64,000 bases of DNA from DASXTC01 sp036505635 (GCA_036505635.1 DASXTC010000032.1:1-64000); one strand, 5' to 3'; shown: positions 33,598 to 46,012, counted from the stretch's first letter. Translations and numbers: made by a program. Notes: generated by a model not told the origin, from the sequence alone.

Positions 33598-34075
33598 GCA
33601 GCGTGTGAGTCTCGGTGAAGCCCTGCCCTGTGGCCCTGCGCAGCGCGACCCTTCCGTTGGCCAGTCTGACCGCCCGGCCCGTGATGAGGAGCCTGATTTC
33701 GGCCCCGCCATCGTCCTCCGAGCACCTCACGCCAAACCTCATGTTGCCGACCCAGCCGGAGCACTCCAGGGTCCGGTCGACCAGGCCGTCGTTGTCGGTG
33801 TCGACGTTCATGTCCGTGATGTCGAAATCGGCCTGCCCCGAGTCCTGGAACAGGGTGAAGGTCCCGCGGAAGACTTTCAGGAAGGAGGGCGCGGCGGGGT
33901 CCATCGTGCGCCCCGTGACGGGCATGATGAAGATGTAGTGGGTGCCGGGGCCGCCGTTGGTCGGATCGAGCCGCGGCAGACCATCAGCCGCGGCCACCGC
34001 CGGCGCCGTGGCGACGACAGCAAGAGCGCACGCGAGCGTCGCGCGGCCGAGAGTGCGGAACATGGTGGTCATCAT
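33569..34075 (-). CDS. Secreted protein of unknown function
   Basis: 168 residues from ATG 34075 with a signal peptide (LGRATLACALAVVATAPAVAAA). The mature part is beta-rich with DTDNDGLVDRTLEC (EF-hand-like Asp pattern near 85-98, possible calcium site), two cysteines, and a GFTETHTLLTGFLAGE tail. No family recognised. It lies just downstream (20 nt) of another small secreted protein gene, forming a two-gene operon, and overlaps queC convergently by 29 nt. Confidence 0.75.
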   Translation of the reverse strand: MMTTMFRTLGRATLACALAVVATAPAVAAADGLPRLDPTNGGPGTHYIFIMPVTGRTMDPAAPSFLKVFRGTFTLFQDSGQADFDITDMNVDTDNDGLVDRTLECSGWVGNMRFGVRCSEDDGGAEIRLLITGRAVRLANGRVALRRATGQGFTETHTLLTGFLAGEQ

Positions 34076-34095
34076 TTCATCTCTCCTTGTCCCAT

Positions 34096-34539
34096 TCAGC
34101 GCCGGCCGGCCGGGGGCCGGGCAGGAAACGCCGCCTCGAGCACAACCTCGCCGCTGCCACCGACGATCTGGAGCAGCTTTCCACGCGGATCGAACGACAG
34201 GGGCATCGCCTCGAGCTCCCGGCGCGGTTCGGCGACGGCCTTCTCGAAGAGCTTCGTGTCGAAGAGGATCTCGCCGGCCCCGCCGGAGTCCACGAAGACC
34301 AACCCCTGCGCCAGCCCCCCGACGCGCAGCTCGTAGGCGCCCGCCGGGAGCCCCTCGACGCGGACCGAGAACCGCATGGCGGCCTCGGTGATCCGGAGCA
34401 GCGCAACGCCGGCCGCCCCGTTTCCCGCGGCTCCGGTCAGACGCATCTCGATCGCCGACGGGCCCCTGGCGGCGCCATGCGCGGCAGGCGCGAGGGCCAT
34501 CGCGCACAGGACCGCCGGTATGATTGCTCTGACGTTCAT
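34096..34539 (-). CDS. Small secreted protein of unknown function
   Basis: 147 residues from ATG 34539 with an excellent ribosome site (AGGAGGT) and a signal peptide (IPAVLCAMALAPAAHGAA). The mature beta-rich part has the pattern MRFSVRVEGLPAGAYELRVGG and a second related strand set, suggestive of a small Ig-like or CHRD-like sandwich, but I cannot name the family. Coupled to the next secreted gene. Divergent from the M16 peptidase gene, 174 bp apart. Confidence 0.78.
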   Translation of the reverse strand: MNVRAIIPAVLCAMALAPAAHGAARGPSAIEMRLTGAAGNGAAGVALLRITEAAMRFSVRVEGLPAGAYELRVGGLAQGLVFVDSGGAGEILFDTKLFEKAVAEPRRELEAMPLSFDPRGKLLQIVGGSGEVVLEAAFPARPPAGRR

Positions 34540-34713
34540 CGGTGCACCTCCTGTTGGAAAACGATCGCCGCATTGTGGGACGCCCGGCGGCCGGTTGCAA
34601 GGCGAGAGGACGCACGAGGGAGCACGCGCGACGGCGGGCATGGCCTTGACGCGCGGTGCCGGTTGATGGTCTCCTTCGGCGTTACCCGCACATCCGATGG
34701 AGGGATCCGCCCG

Positions 34714-37537
<2,824 letters not shown>

Positions 37538-37548
<11 letters not shown>

Positions 37549-37816
37549 TACGAGGCGGGGAGGGGGGCCGGCGGAGCCAGACCAGCGTCGCCCCCCACCC
37601 GCCGGCCCCGTCTCCGGCCGTTTCGAAGTGCTCCACGGCCGGATGCTCCCGCAGGATCGACTCCACGGTGGCCTTCAGCACCCCGATCCCCTTGCCGTGG
37701 ACGACCCGCAGGTCATAGACGCCGCGCGCCAGGCACTCCTCGATGTAATCGGGGACAAGGTCCTTCACCTCGGAGGGCCGGAAGGCGTGCAGGTCGAGCA
37801 CTCCGTCGATCTTCAT
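37538..37816 (-). CDS. Smr-domain protein
   Basis: 92 residues from ATG 37816. It is almost only a Smr domain: the LDLHAFRPSEV motif (about 7-17), the VYDLRVVHGKGIGVL motif (about 38-52, HGxG), and the ending GAGGWGATLVWL. Stand-alone Smr domains are RNA/DNA endonuclease-like or nucleic-acid-binding proteins. Convergent with the M16 gene by 11 nt, and 148 bp upstream of the divergent metalloprotease. Confidence 0.9.
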
Positions 37817-37915
37817 GCCGGCCGCATCATACTCCGGGAGCCCCTTGACCGGCCAGGGCCCCCACGGTAGAGTGAGCGCCGCACCATCACGGTTGTGCCA
37901 CCCGGCCCGGACCCA

Positions 37916-37950
37916 CGCCGCGAGGGGAGCCTTCGCGGCGTTTCGCTTTT
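37916..37950 (+). terminator. Terminator-like hairpin just before the DUF5117-type protease gene
   Basis: CGCCGCGA (37916-37923) and TCGCGGCG (37933-37940) form a perfect 8-bp stem with a 9-nt loop, followed by TTTCGCTTTT. It looks like a rho-independent terminator, but it lies only 15 bp upstream of the next start codon. It could stop plus-strand read-through or attenuate the protease transcript. Confidence 0.55.
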
Positions 37951-37964
37951 CAGGGAGTCTCGCC

Positions 37965-40736
37965 ATGAGCAGGAGATGGACGCTCGCCCTCGCCCTTGCC
38001 TTCCTCGCCGCGGCCCCGGCGACCCCTGCTGGCCCGACGGCACGTGCCCTCTCGGATCGGCCCGGCGGGCCTGCCGGGATCGATGCGGCCGCACCTGACG
38101 ACGGCGTCGACGACTCGCAGCAGGGGGAGAGTGCCAGGAAGAAAGAGGAAAAGAAGGAAGGGACCGGCATCCAGCCGGGCGCCGCCGGGGCGCAGGGAGG
38201 CAAGAAGCCGGAGGAGCCGCCGTTCGACGAGGTGATCAAGGAGGCCCAGAAAATCGACGGTCTGTTCACCGTCTATCGGAAGGATGACAGGTACCTTCTC
38301 GCGATCAAGCCGGACCAGCTCGACAGGGACTTCATGCTGTCGGTCACGCGCGAGACCGGGACGGGTGAGTGGTTCATGCTTGCCGCGCAGGTGCTGGGGG
38401 ACGGCCCCGTCAGGTTCCACAAGGCGGGCAAGCGCGTCCAGCTCCTATGGAGAAACCCCAAGGCGACCGCAGTCGGCGAGCCGGAGATGAGCCGCGCCGT
38501 GGCCCGATCCTTCTCGGATTCGCTGCAGGGCTCATCGAAGCTCGAGAGCCTCCCCGATCCCGACACGAAGGCCATCCTGGTCGACATCACACCCTACTTC
38601 CTCGGCGACTACGACGGGTTCGGCGCCATCCTGGCGCAGCTCCTCCAGACCCCCTACGGCGTGGACCGGGAGAACAGCGGAATCGAGCGCATCAAGGGGT
38701 TTCCCGCCAACGTGGAGATCGAGGCGAGGATCCATTTCACCGGCAGCCGGCCCGCGCCCTTCCTGAACCTGCCCGACAGCCGCAGTTTCTTCGTCAACTA
38801 CCGTTACAGTCTCTCCGAGATCCCGGCGGCGCCCGATTTCATGCCTCGCATCGCGGATGACCGCGTCGGACATTTCCTGACCCTCTACCAGGACTTCGGC
38901 GACGACCGCCGCGAAAGCACCTACGTGCGCTACGTCACCCGTTGGAACCTGCAGAAAGAGGAGCCCTACGCGGCTATCTCCAGGCCAAAGGAGCCGATCA
39001 CCTACTACCTGGAGAATTCCATCCCCAAGCAGTACCGCAAGGCGGTCGCCGACGGGATCCTGATCTGGAACACGGCCTTCGAGAAGATCGGATTCAAGGA
39101 CGCCATCGTCGTCAAGCAGCAGCCCGACGACGCGGACTGGGACGCCGCGGACACGCGCTTCGCCACGGTCCGTTGGTTCGTCGCCACCGACAGCGCGTTC
39201 GCCATCGGGCCCAGCCGGATCAACCCGGCCACGGGACAGATCTTTGACGCGGACATCGGGGTGACGGAATCCATCACCCGGTTCACGCGCCAGGAGTTCC
39301 GGGAGTTGTCGGACCCCGTGGCAGCGGTCCGCGGGGCGTTCGAGGAGACGATCGGGACGCCGTCGCGGGAAGCCCTCCCAGGCCGCGCGATCGATCCGAG
39401 GCTCTTCTGCGATTTCGGCTACGGCGCGATGAGGCAGGCTACCTTCGGCCGGGCTCTGGCGGCGTCGAGGGGGATGGAGCCCGGCTCCCCCGCCGAGGAG
39501 AAGTACATCGACGACTTCCTCACCCACGTAATCGCGCACGAGGTGGGCCATACCCTGGGCCTGAGGCACAACTTCCGGGCGAGCGTAGTGCAGCCGGTCG
39601 ATCAGCTTCAGAACACGTCCCGCACGACCGAGCAGGGGCTCACCGGCTCGGTCATGGACTACATACCGGTCAACCTCGCCGCCCCCGGCCAGAAACAGGG
39701 GGACTACTGGCAGACCCACCTGGGCCAGTACGACCTGTGGGCCATCGAGTACGCCTACAAAGTGCTGCCGGGAGTCAAGAAGCCGGAAGACGAGCTGACG
39801 GAGCTGAGGAAGATCGCCTCGCGCGTAGCCGAGCCGGGCAACGCCTACGGCTCGGACGAGGACACGGCCGACCCGCGCACCTCGCGCTGGGACATCGGAA
39901 CCGACGCGATCGCCTACTACAAACAGAGGGTGGCGCTGGCGCACGAGCTATGGAAGAAGATCCCCTCCAAGCTGGGGAAGGACGGGGAAGGGTACCAGGT
40001 GATGCGCCGCTCCTTCCAGGCCGGGCTCAACGAATTCGCCCCGGCGATCGGCAACGTCACCAAGTTCATCGGTGGCGTTTACGCCAACCGCGATCACGTG
40101 GGAGACCCGCAGGGGAGGCTTCCGCTGCAGCCGGTCCCGGCCGAACGCCAGCGCGAGGCCCTTCAGTTCCTCAGGACCGAGCTCTTCGCCAGCGACTCGT
40201 TTTCGGTCCCGTCCGACCTGCTGGCCCGCCTGGGGCCGGACCGCTGGTGGGACTTCGAGTTCTCCGTCTTCCGGACGCAGAGGCTCGAGTTCCCGCTGCA
40301 CGACGTCGTGAGGTTCCTGCAACAGGCGACCCTGGAGCAGCTCTTCCGGCCCGCCGCGCTCGATCGGCTGGTGGACCTGGAGATGCTCTTCCCGCCCGGA
40401 CAGAAGCCGTTCACGCTCGCCGAGATGTTCCAGGGGCTGGGCGAGTCGATCTGGTCCGAGCTGGACGGCGCGGGAGCGCCCAGGATCGACAGCTTCCGGC
40501 GCGCGCTGCAGCGCGAGCACATCAAGAAACTTATCGATCTCGTGGTGCGACCGGCGTCGGGCACGCCTGAGGACGCCGGGACGATGGCCCGCGCGAACCT
40601 CAACCAGCTCAAGGTCAGGATTGACGCGGCGTTGAAGGGCCCGGCGCTCGACGCCTCCACGCGCGCGCACCTGGAGGAGACACGGGCCCGCATCGATGCG
40701 GCCCTGACGGCTCACATGAACAGACTCATCAGCTAG
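37965..40736 (+). CDS. Secreted zinc-dependent metalloprotease (DUF5117/DUF5118 type)
   Basis: 923 residues; signal peptide (ALALAFLAAAPATPAGP) then a charged low-complexity linker (KKEEKKEGTG). The N-terminal DUF5118/DUF5117-like domains (about 90-480) precede a metzincin-like catalytic region with HEVGHTLGLRH (about 525-535; HExxHxxGxxH, three zinc His and catalytic Glu) and a following VMDY resembling a Met-turn. A C-terminal helical part ends at 923. These enzymes are common in Bacteroidota and Acidobacteriota envelopes. SD GGGAG upstream of ATG 37965. The 12-bp gap to the next small gene suggests co-transcription. Confidence 0.93.
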   Translation: MSRRWTLALALAFLAAAPATPAGPTARALSDRPGGPAGIDAAAPDDGVDDSQQGESARKKEEKKEGTGIQPGAAGAQGGKKPEEPPFDEVIKEAQKIDGLFTVYRKDDRYLLAIKPDQLDRDFMLSVTRETGTGEWFMLAAQVLGDGPVRFHKAGKRVQLLWRNPKATAVGEPEMSRAVARSFSDSLQGSSKLESLPDPDTKAILVDITPYFLGDYDGFGAILAQLLQTPYGVDRENSGIERIKGFPANVEIEARIHFTGSRPAPFLNLPDSRSFFVNYRYSLSEIPAAPDFMPRIADDRVGHFLTLYQDFGDDRRESTYVRYVTRWNLQKEEPYAAISRPKEPITYYLENSIPKQYRKAVADGILIWNTAFEKIGFKDAIVVKQQPDDADWDAADTRFATVRWFVATDSAFAIGPSRINPATGQIFDADIGVTESITRFTRQEFRELSDPVAAVRGAFEETIGTPSREALPGRAIDPRLFCDFGYGAMRQATFGRALAASRGMEPGSPAEEKYIDDFLTHVIAHEVGHTLGLRHNFRASVVQPVDQLQNTSRTTEQGLTGSVMDYIPVNLAAPGQKQGDYWQTHLGQYDLWAIEYAYKVLPGVKKPEDELTELRKIASRVAEPGNAYGSDEDTADPRTSRWDIGTDAIAYYKQRVALAHELWKKIPSKLGKDGEGYQVMRRSFQAGLNEFAPAIGNVTKFIGGVYANRDHVGDPQGRLPLQPVPAERQREALQFLRTELFASDSFSVPSDLLARLGPDRWWDFEFSVFRTQRLEFPLHDVVRFLQQATLEQLFRPAALDRLVDLEMLFPPGQKPFTLAEMFQGLGESIWSELDGAGAPRIDSFRRALQREHIKKLIDLVVRPASGTPEDAGTMARANLNQLKVRIDAALKGPALDASTRAHLEETRARIDAALTAHMNRLIS

Positions 40737-40748
40737 CCGGAGGTGAAG

Positions 40749-41114
40749 ATGGAACTGAAGGACCTGTCGAAGATGACCGTGGTCAAGCTCCGGGAGGAGG
40801 CGCACAAGTTCGAGGACGTCAAGGGCGCCATCGGGATGACGAAGGAGCAGCTCATCGACCTTCTGTGCGACAAGCTCGGCATACCGAAAAAGAAGGAGCT
40901 GCCCAAGGGGATCGGGCGCCATGCCCTCAAGGAGAAGATCCGCGCCCTGGCCTCCCAGCGCGACGGCGTGCTGGGGTCGGGGGACCGCCGGAAGATTACG
41001 ATCCACCGGCGGCGCATCAAGAGCCTGCGCCGCAAGCTGCGCAAGGTGATCGAGCTGGCCGAGCACGGCAAGGTCAAGGCCGCGAAGAAGCAGGAGCCGG
41101 CGCCCGCGCAATGA
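40749..41114 (+). CDS. Small SAP/Rho-N-like nucleic-acid-binding protein
   Basis: 121 residues from ATG 40749, just after a GGAGG; GTG 40743 is possible. The N-terminal part (LSKMTVVKLREEAHKFEDVKGAIGMTKEQLIDLL, read in two pieces) has the helix-extended-helix pattern of the Rho N-terminal/SAP domains. The C-terminal half is very basic (HRRRIKSLRRKLRK, KAAKK). Likely a small RNA- or DNA-binding protein. Follows the metalloprotease by 12 bp but with no obvious functional tie. Confidence 0.82.
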   Translation: MELKDLSKMTVVKLREEAHKFEDVKGAIGMTKEQLIDLLCDKLGIPKKKELPKGIGRHALKEKIRALASQRDGVLGSGDRRKITIHRRRIKSLRRKLRKVIELAEHGKVKAAKKQEPAPAQ

Positions 41115-41120
41115 GGCGCC

Positions 41121-43694
41121 TCAGGTCCCGCCGGTGATCTGCCTCACGCGTGCCGTTTCGCGTTCGGCCTCCTCCAGGCGCCCCAATTCCTTGTAGAGGC
41201 TCGCCAGGAGCCTGTGCGGCTCGGGGTCCCCGGGGCGTTGCTCGGCGGCGCGCTTGAGCTGTGCCTCGCAGTCGGCGGGGCGCTTCGCGTCATGGTAGAG
41301 GATCGCGAGGTGGAGCCTCAGCTCGTAGAGGGCTGGATCCAGCTCCAGAGCCTGCTCCACCTCGGGGATGGCGCGGGCGGGCTGCCCCTGCATCGAGAGC
41401 AACATCCCGAGCTGCGCATGCGCCGAAGGGTTTGACGGGTCGATGCGCGTCGCCTCGGACATCTGACGGATCGCCTCCCCCATCCTCCCCATCTTCCCGT
41501 AGACCCGTCCGAGGACCATCCTGACTTCCACCTGGTCCGCCTGCCGCGCGATGGCCTTCTCGAGAGTGCGGCGCGCCTCATCGAGGCGCCCCGTCTTGAG
41601 CAGCACCTCGCACAGCCCCGCGATGGAGGCGTCGCGCTCGGGGTCGAGCTCCAGCGCTTTGCCTAGCTGCTGCTCCGCGCGGCGGTCATCCCCTTCCTTC
41701 GAGAGGAGGACTCCGAGCAACGCCCTGTGGGCGGCCGAGTCGGGGTTGGCGGTCACCGCGGCCTCGATGCTGGAGAGGATCTCCTTCGAGCGCCCGCCGC
41801 GCTCGTAGACATTGGAGAGGCCCGTGACGGCCGCCGCCGACCTGGGATTGAGCTCGAGCGCCCGCAGGAACGAGGCCTGGGCCCCCTTCCAGTCCTGGGA
41901 CAACGACTGCACGACGCCGAGGCCCAGCCACGGCTCGCCGCGGCCGGGCCTCATCTGCGTTGCCCTCAGGAACCAGGCCTTCGCCTCGTCGAGCCGGCCG
42001 AGCCGGCGGGCGAGCTGGGCGTAGCGCGCCACCAGCCGTTCGGGTGGCGCGTCCATCATGTTCAACGCGGTCCGCGCCTCGGAGAAGGCCTCCTCGAGGC
42101 GCCCCTGCCGGTCGAGCACCTCCGAGAGCTGCGAGTGCGATTCCGCGTGCTCGGGCCTGCGCTTGAGAATCTCGCGGGTGATCTCCTCGCTGCGCTTGAG
42201 ATCCCCCTTCTGCAGCTCGAGGGCGGCCATGTTGAGCATGTTGGTGAAGCTGGCGGGTGTCTCGTTCTCCTGCGTGACGGGCCCCGTGGCGATCTCGCTG
42301 GAGGCGATGTAGCCCAGGGAGCGGAGCTTCGCGAGGATCTCATCGTCGATGGCGGACGAGGAGCCCTGAGCCGGAGCATCGGGGCCGCCCCCGGAGCGCG
42401 CGCCCGACGGATCCTCGTAGGTAGGCACCGAGGCCATCTCGAACTGCGACCGGAACGCCGGTGCAATGGCATCGAGGATCGGCCGCCCCGCCATGTCGGC
42501 GGCCACGGGGAGGCCCGACAGGTACAGCAACGTGGGCGCGACGTCGTAGAGGCTCGTGGGCTCGAGCCGCCCGGGCTGGATCCCTTTGCCGTTGAGGACC
42601 AGGATCCCGTAGAGCCTGTGCCATGCCCCCGCCTTGAGCTCCACGTCGGGAGGAAAATCGGGGCGATCGGAGCCGTTGAGGAAGCCGTGATCGGATACCA
42701 CCGCCACGGTGACGCCGGATCCAGCCGCTTCGAGCAGCTCCCCGATGAGCTCGTCCTGGTATTCGTAGAAGCGGGTGACGACGTCATGGTACTTCTCGAA
42801 GGCCGCCTCGTCGACCCAGGCCGGTCTGGGCGGGATGTAGTGGGCGAAACGATGGCCGACCTCGTCGATCCCCTGGTAGTAGACGGCGAGCAGGTCGGCG
42901 GGGCTCTCGCGCAGGAGCTTGAGCGCGATCGCGTGATAGGTCCGCGTTGAGGCCAGGAGACGCACGAGGTGGTTGATCGGATCGGCGTAGGCCTGCGTGG
43001 GATCGCCCTTGAGCTTGGCGCGGGCGGCGTCGAGATCCGCCTGACTGATCGGGGCGAATCGCCGCAGGTCCTTCAGCGTGATCCTCGACTCATCGACGTG
43101 CAAGGGCTGGACCTGCGCGAGGTAGGCGGGCGGGGAGACGAGCCCGACCTGATCCTCGGGGCGCGGCTGGTAGCCGAAGAGAGAGTAGGCGGTCCGGTCG
43201 GAGATCATGTGCCCGTTGATCGTCTCGGCCGGCCAGGTGGCCCACCAGGCGATGATGTCCACTCGCCGTCCGGCATCCGAGTAGATGTTCCAGAGCGCCC
43301 TGGCCTTGCGCATCGCGCTGGTGATGGGGACCATCCGTGCGCTGCGGGGATCTCGGACGAGGAAGTCCACGATGCCGTGCTGGTCAGGGGTCTTGCCGGT
43401 GGCGATGCTGGTCCACAGGAGCGGAGAGAGCATCGGATGGGCCGAGCGCAGGTCGCCCCAGGCTCCCCCGCGGCGTAGCCTGGCAAGGTGGGGGAGGCGG
43501 CCTGCCTCGATCAGCGGTCCGGCGATCTGCCAGTCGGCACCGTCCAGCCCGATGAGCACGAGGCGCACCCCCGTGCCGGCCGGGGCACGCGCCGCGGCGG
43601 GTGCGGCAGCCGGCTCACCGCCCCAGGCGAGGATCGCGGCGAGGGCGGCGGCGAGGAACGACGTTCGAGTGGTGGAGAGAGGCTGCGGTCTCAT
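41121..43694 (-). CDS. Alkaline-phosphatase-superfamily phosphodiesterase with C-terminal TPRs
   Basis: 857 residues from ATG 43694; signal peptide (FLAAALAAILAWGGEP). The catalytic half (about 45-450) has metal motif LIGLDGADW, the nucleophile region SIATGKTPDQHG, and SDHGF plus WHRLYGI histidines, typical of type I phosphodiesterase/nucleotide pyrophosphatase or phosphoglycerol transferase-like enzymes. The C-terminal half (about 500-850) is at least eight TPRs. The substrate is unknown. It is divergent from a TPR-fused membrane glycosyltransferase, 89 bp apart, and the pair may share a pathway. Confidence 0.9.
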   Translation of the reverse strand: MRPQPLSTTRTSFLAAALAAILAWGGEPAAAPAAARAPAGTGVRLVLIGLDGADWQIAGPLIEAGRLPHLARLRRGGAWGDLRSAHPMLSPLLWTSIATGKTPDQHGIVDFLVRDPRSARMVPITSAMRKARALWNIYSDAGRRVDIIAWWATWPAETINGHMISDRTAYSLFGYQPRPEDQVGLVSPPAYLAQVQPLHVDESRITLKDLRRFAPISQADLDAARAKLKGDPTQAYADPINHLVRLLASTRTYHAIALKLLRESPADLLAVYYQGIDEVGHRFAHYIPPRPAWVDEAAFEKYHDVVTRFYEYQDELIGELLEAAGSGVTVAVVSDHGFLNGSDRPDFPPDVELKAGAWHRLYGILVLNGKGIQPGRLEPTSLYDVAPTLLYLSGLPVAADMAGRPILDAIAPAFRSQFEMASVPTYEDPSGARSGGGPDAPAQGSSSAIDDEILAKLRSLGYIASSEIATGPVTQENETPASFTNMLNMAALELQKGDLKRSEEITREILKRRPEHAESHSQLSEVLDRQGRLEEAFSEARTALNMMDAPPERLVARYAQLARRLGRLDEAKAWFLRATQMRPGRGEPWLGLGVVQSLSQDWKGAQASFLRALELNPRSAAAVTGLSNVYERGGRSKEILSSIEAAVTANPDSAAHRALLGVLLSKEGDDRRAEQQLGKALELDPERDASIAGLCEVLLKTGRLDEARRTLEKAIARQADQVEVRMVLGRVYGKMGRMGEAIRQMSEATRIDPSNPSAHAQLGMLLSMQGQPARAIPEVEQALELDPALYELRLHLAILYHDAKRPADCEAQLKRAAEQRPGDPEPHRLLASLYKELGRLEEAERETARVRQITGGT

Positions 43695-43766
43695 CGATCT
43701 CCAGGGAATCACCCCAATCTAGCAAAGCGGGCGAGGGGCCGCCACGAGCCCCTTCCATTCCCCATA

Positions 43767-43772
43767 TATAAT
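43767..43772 (+). promoter_or_regulatory. TATAAT box directly before the glycosyltransferase start
   Basis: A perfect TATAAT ends 11 bp before ATG 43784, so a transcript starting about 7 bp downstream would be nearly leaderless. The overlapping ATTATATA could also serve the divergent phosphodiesterase gene on the other strand. No good -35 is seen in either direction. Only 89 bp separate the two start codons, so control is probably shared. Confidence 0.4.
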
Positions 43773-43783
43773 GTCTTTCCTTG

Positions 43784-46012
43784 ATGCCCAGCCGGCGATC
43801 TCTCCTCTGGATCCTCCTCCTGCTCCCCTTCGTGGTCCGATTCGTCTACTTCTTCGACGTGCGCTCCCAGCCTTACCTCCAGTGGAACATGGTGGTCGGC
43901 TACGTGAACCATGCCTTCGCGGAGGATCTTGCCGCGGGCCGTGGGGCCCCATACGACCTCTACCGATCCCCCTGGTACCCGCTGCTGATCTCGGGACTCT
44001 ACCGGCTGTTCGGCCCGGAGCCGATGGCCGCGCGGGTCTTCCAGTGGATCCTGGGCGGTTGCGGCTGCCTGAGCCTCTTCGTCCTGACGAGGAGCTTCTT
44101 CGGCGAGCGGTGCGCCCTGGTGGCCCTGGCTGCCTCGGGTCTCTACGCGCCGGCGATCTTCCTGGAGGGAGAGCTGCTGGAGCAGGGCGCCGCGTCCTTC
44201 CTGCTGCTGGCGGGGTTCACGCTGATGGGGCTGGCGTTGAGGGAGCATCGACCCCGTCCGGCCCTTTCCGCCCCGGGGGCCCTGCTCATCGGACTCGGAT
44301 GTCTCATGCGGCCCGACCTGCTGGCATGCCTGCCCTTCCTTGGAGCGGCCGCCGCCCTGGCCCCGAACCCGCGCGCGCGGAAGATCGCCATGGTCGCCGC
44401 GGTCGCCTCCGCCGGCCTCCTCGCGGTCGTTCTGCTCCGGCACCCGGGCCCCTTCATCGATGTCGGAGCGGACCGCACCGGCATCCACGCCGCGGTCAGC
44501 TTCTATCATGGCAACAACGCGGAGGCGAACGGCCTCGACGTCGGCTTTCCCGAGGTGGAGGAGCTGCCCACCGAGGACCCCGAGGCGCGCCGGGAGCACA
44601 TGACGGGGCTCGACCTCGCCGGCATCCGCTACGCGACGTCGCGTACGGGGGGCGGCCTCGAGACCGTGGCGCCATTCTGGCTGGGCGAGGCGGGCCGGTT
44701 CATCCGGTCGAGGCCCGCGACCTGGCTGTCGTTGCTGGGGCGCAAGACGCTCATGTTTCTGGGCGGGCGCCCGGTCGGCAGCCAGAAGGACATTCTTTTC
44801 GCCAGGAGCCTCTCGCCGATCCTCTCGGTCCTGCTCTTCTGCGCCGGGATCTGCGTGCCGCTGGGGCTGATCATCCCGTTCGCGATCGGCGGTCTGGCGG
44901 CCGCGGGGCCGGCCCACCGTTTCCTGCTCTTTCTGGCCGTGCCAGCAGGTTGCTTCATCACCACGCTGCTGTTCGTCCACGACTTCCGCTTCCAGCACGC
45001 CGCGGTCCCTTTTCTCATCGCCCTGGCCGCGCACGGACTCCTCCGTCTGCTCGACGGCGCCGGGGGCCGGCGAGGTGCTCTGGCCGCGCTGGTGGCCGTG
45101 GCCCTCGTGATCTCCAACGTCGATTTCCTGGGCACCAGGGAGGTCCGCTGGGCCGCGGAGCATTTCCGGGTCGGCACGATGCACCTGGAACGGGACGAGC
45201 TGGCGCTGGCCGACGCGGCCTACCGTCGATCGATCGGGGCCGACCCGGGCTACGCCCCTTCAATCGACAACCTGGTCTACATCGCGAAGAGGACCGGCCA
45301 GTATGACGGCGCCATCGAGTTCCTCTCGGGCGTCGTGGAGACCGGGCGCTACTCATGGAGGACGCTGAGAGCGCTCGCCGACCTTGCGATCGCCGCCGGG
45401 CGGCGGGAGGAGGGGGAGGCGATGGCGCGGCGGCTGAGGCAGGAATTCCCCGAGCGGCGCGAGGGATACGAGGTGCTGGCCGGGATACTGGCCGGCTCGG
45501 GAAGGGCCGCCGAGGCGCGGCGGACCCTGGAGGACGGACTCGTGAGATTCCCCGGGGACGCGGCCCTCTCCCTGAATCTGGCCGCCTCCTGGTTCCGCGA
45601 GGGAGCCTGCGCCGAAGCGCTCCCGCTCACCCGGAAGGTCCTCGATGAGACGGAGGAGTACCCGGAGGCGTTCTCCTACGCCGGCCACTGCCTCGCCGCG
45701 GAAAAGGACTTCGACGGAGCGGCCGGAGTCCTCCTGCGCGGCCTGCGGCGCCATCCGGGGGACATCACCATGCTCGGCCTGCTGGGGCAGGTCTACGGGG
45801 AAATGGGGAGGCGTGGGGATGAGCAGCGCTGCTATCGCGAGGTGCTCGAACGGCGGCCGGACCACGCCGAGGCCCTCTACCGGCTCGCCGTGTCGCTCGC
45901 GGCGGAGGGACGCCGCGACGAGGCGCTCTCCGACGCGCGGCGCGCCCAGGCGCTGGGCCATCCCGAGGCAGGCCGGCTCATCGAGAGTCTCTCCGGCAAT
46001 CGACGGCGCTGA
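43784..46012 (+). CDS. Membrane glycosyltransferase (PMT/ArnT-like, GT-C) with C-terminal TPRs
   Basis: 742 residues. About nine to ten membrane helices fill the first 440 residues; the first outer loop carries FFDVRSQPYLQW, with an acidic residue where GT-C enzymes have catalytic Asp/Glu. TPRs follow from about 450 to 740 (e.g. LADAAYRRSIGADPGYAPSIDNLVYIAKRTGQ; RAAEARRTLEDGLVRFPGD). GT-C enzymes use polyprenyl-linked sugars at the outer face of the inner membrane. The acceptor (protein, lipid or glycan) is not predictable. ATG 43784 chosen over TTG 43781. Confidence 0.87.
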   Translation: MPSRRSLLWILLLLPFVVRFVYFFDVRSQPYLQWNMVVGYVNHAFAEDLAAGRGAPYDLYRSPWYPLLISGLYRLFGPEPMAARVFQWILGGCGCLSLFVLTRSFFGERCALVALAASGLYAPAIFLEGELLEQGAASFLLLAGFTLMGLALREHRPRPALSAPGALLIGLGCLMRPDLLACLPFLGAAAALAPNPRARKIAMVAAVASAGLLAVVLLRHPGPFIDVGADRTGIHAAVSFYHGNNAEANGLDVGFPEVEELPTEDPEARREHMTGLDLAGIRYATSRTGGGLETVAPFWLGEAGRFIRSRPATWLSLLGRKTLMFLGGRPVGSQKDILFARSLSPILSVLLFCAGICVPLGLIIPFAIGGLAAAGPAHRFLLFLAVPAGCFITTLLFVHDFRFQHAAVPFLIALAAHGLLRLLDGAGGRRGALAALVAVALVISNVDFLGTREVRWAAEHFRVGTMHLERDELALADAAYRRSIGADPGYAPSIDNLVYIAKRTGQYDGAIEFLSGVVETGRYSWRTLRALADLAIAAGRREEGEAMARRLRQEFPERREGYEVLAGILAGSGRAAEARRTLEDGLVRFPGDAALSLNLAASWFREGACAEALPLTRKVLDETEEYPEAFSYAGHCLAAEKDFDGAAGVLLRGLRRHPGDITMLGLLGQVYGEMGRRGDEQRCYREVLERRPDHAEALYRLAVSLAAEGRRDEALSDARRAQALGHPEAGRLIESLSGNRRR

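Noticed and set aside
34087..34713. N-terminal extension of the M16 peptidase
   Set aside because: It is antisense to a secreted-protein gene with a strong ribosome site; the signal peptide starts at 34714.
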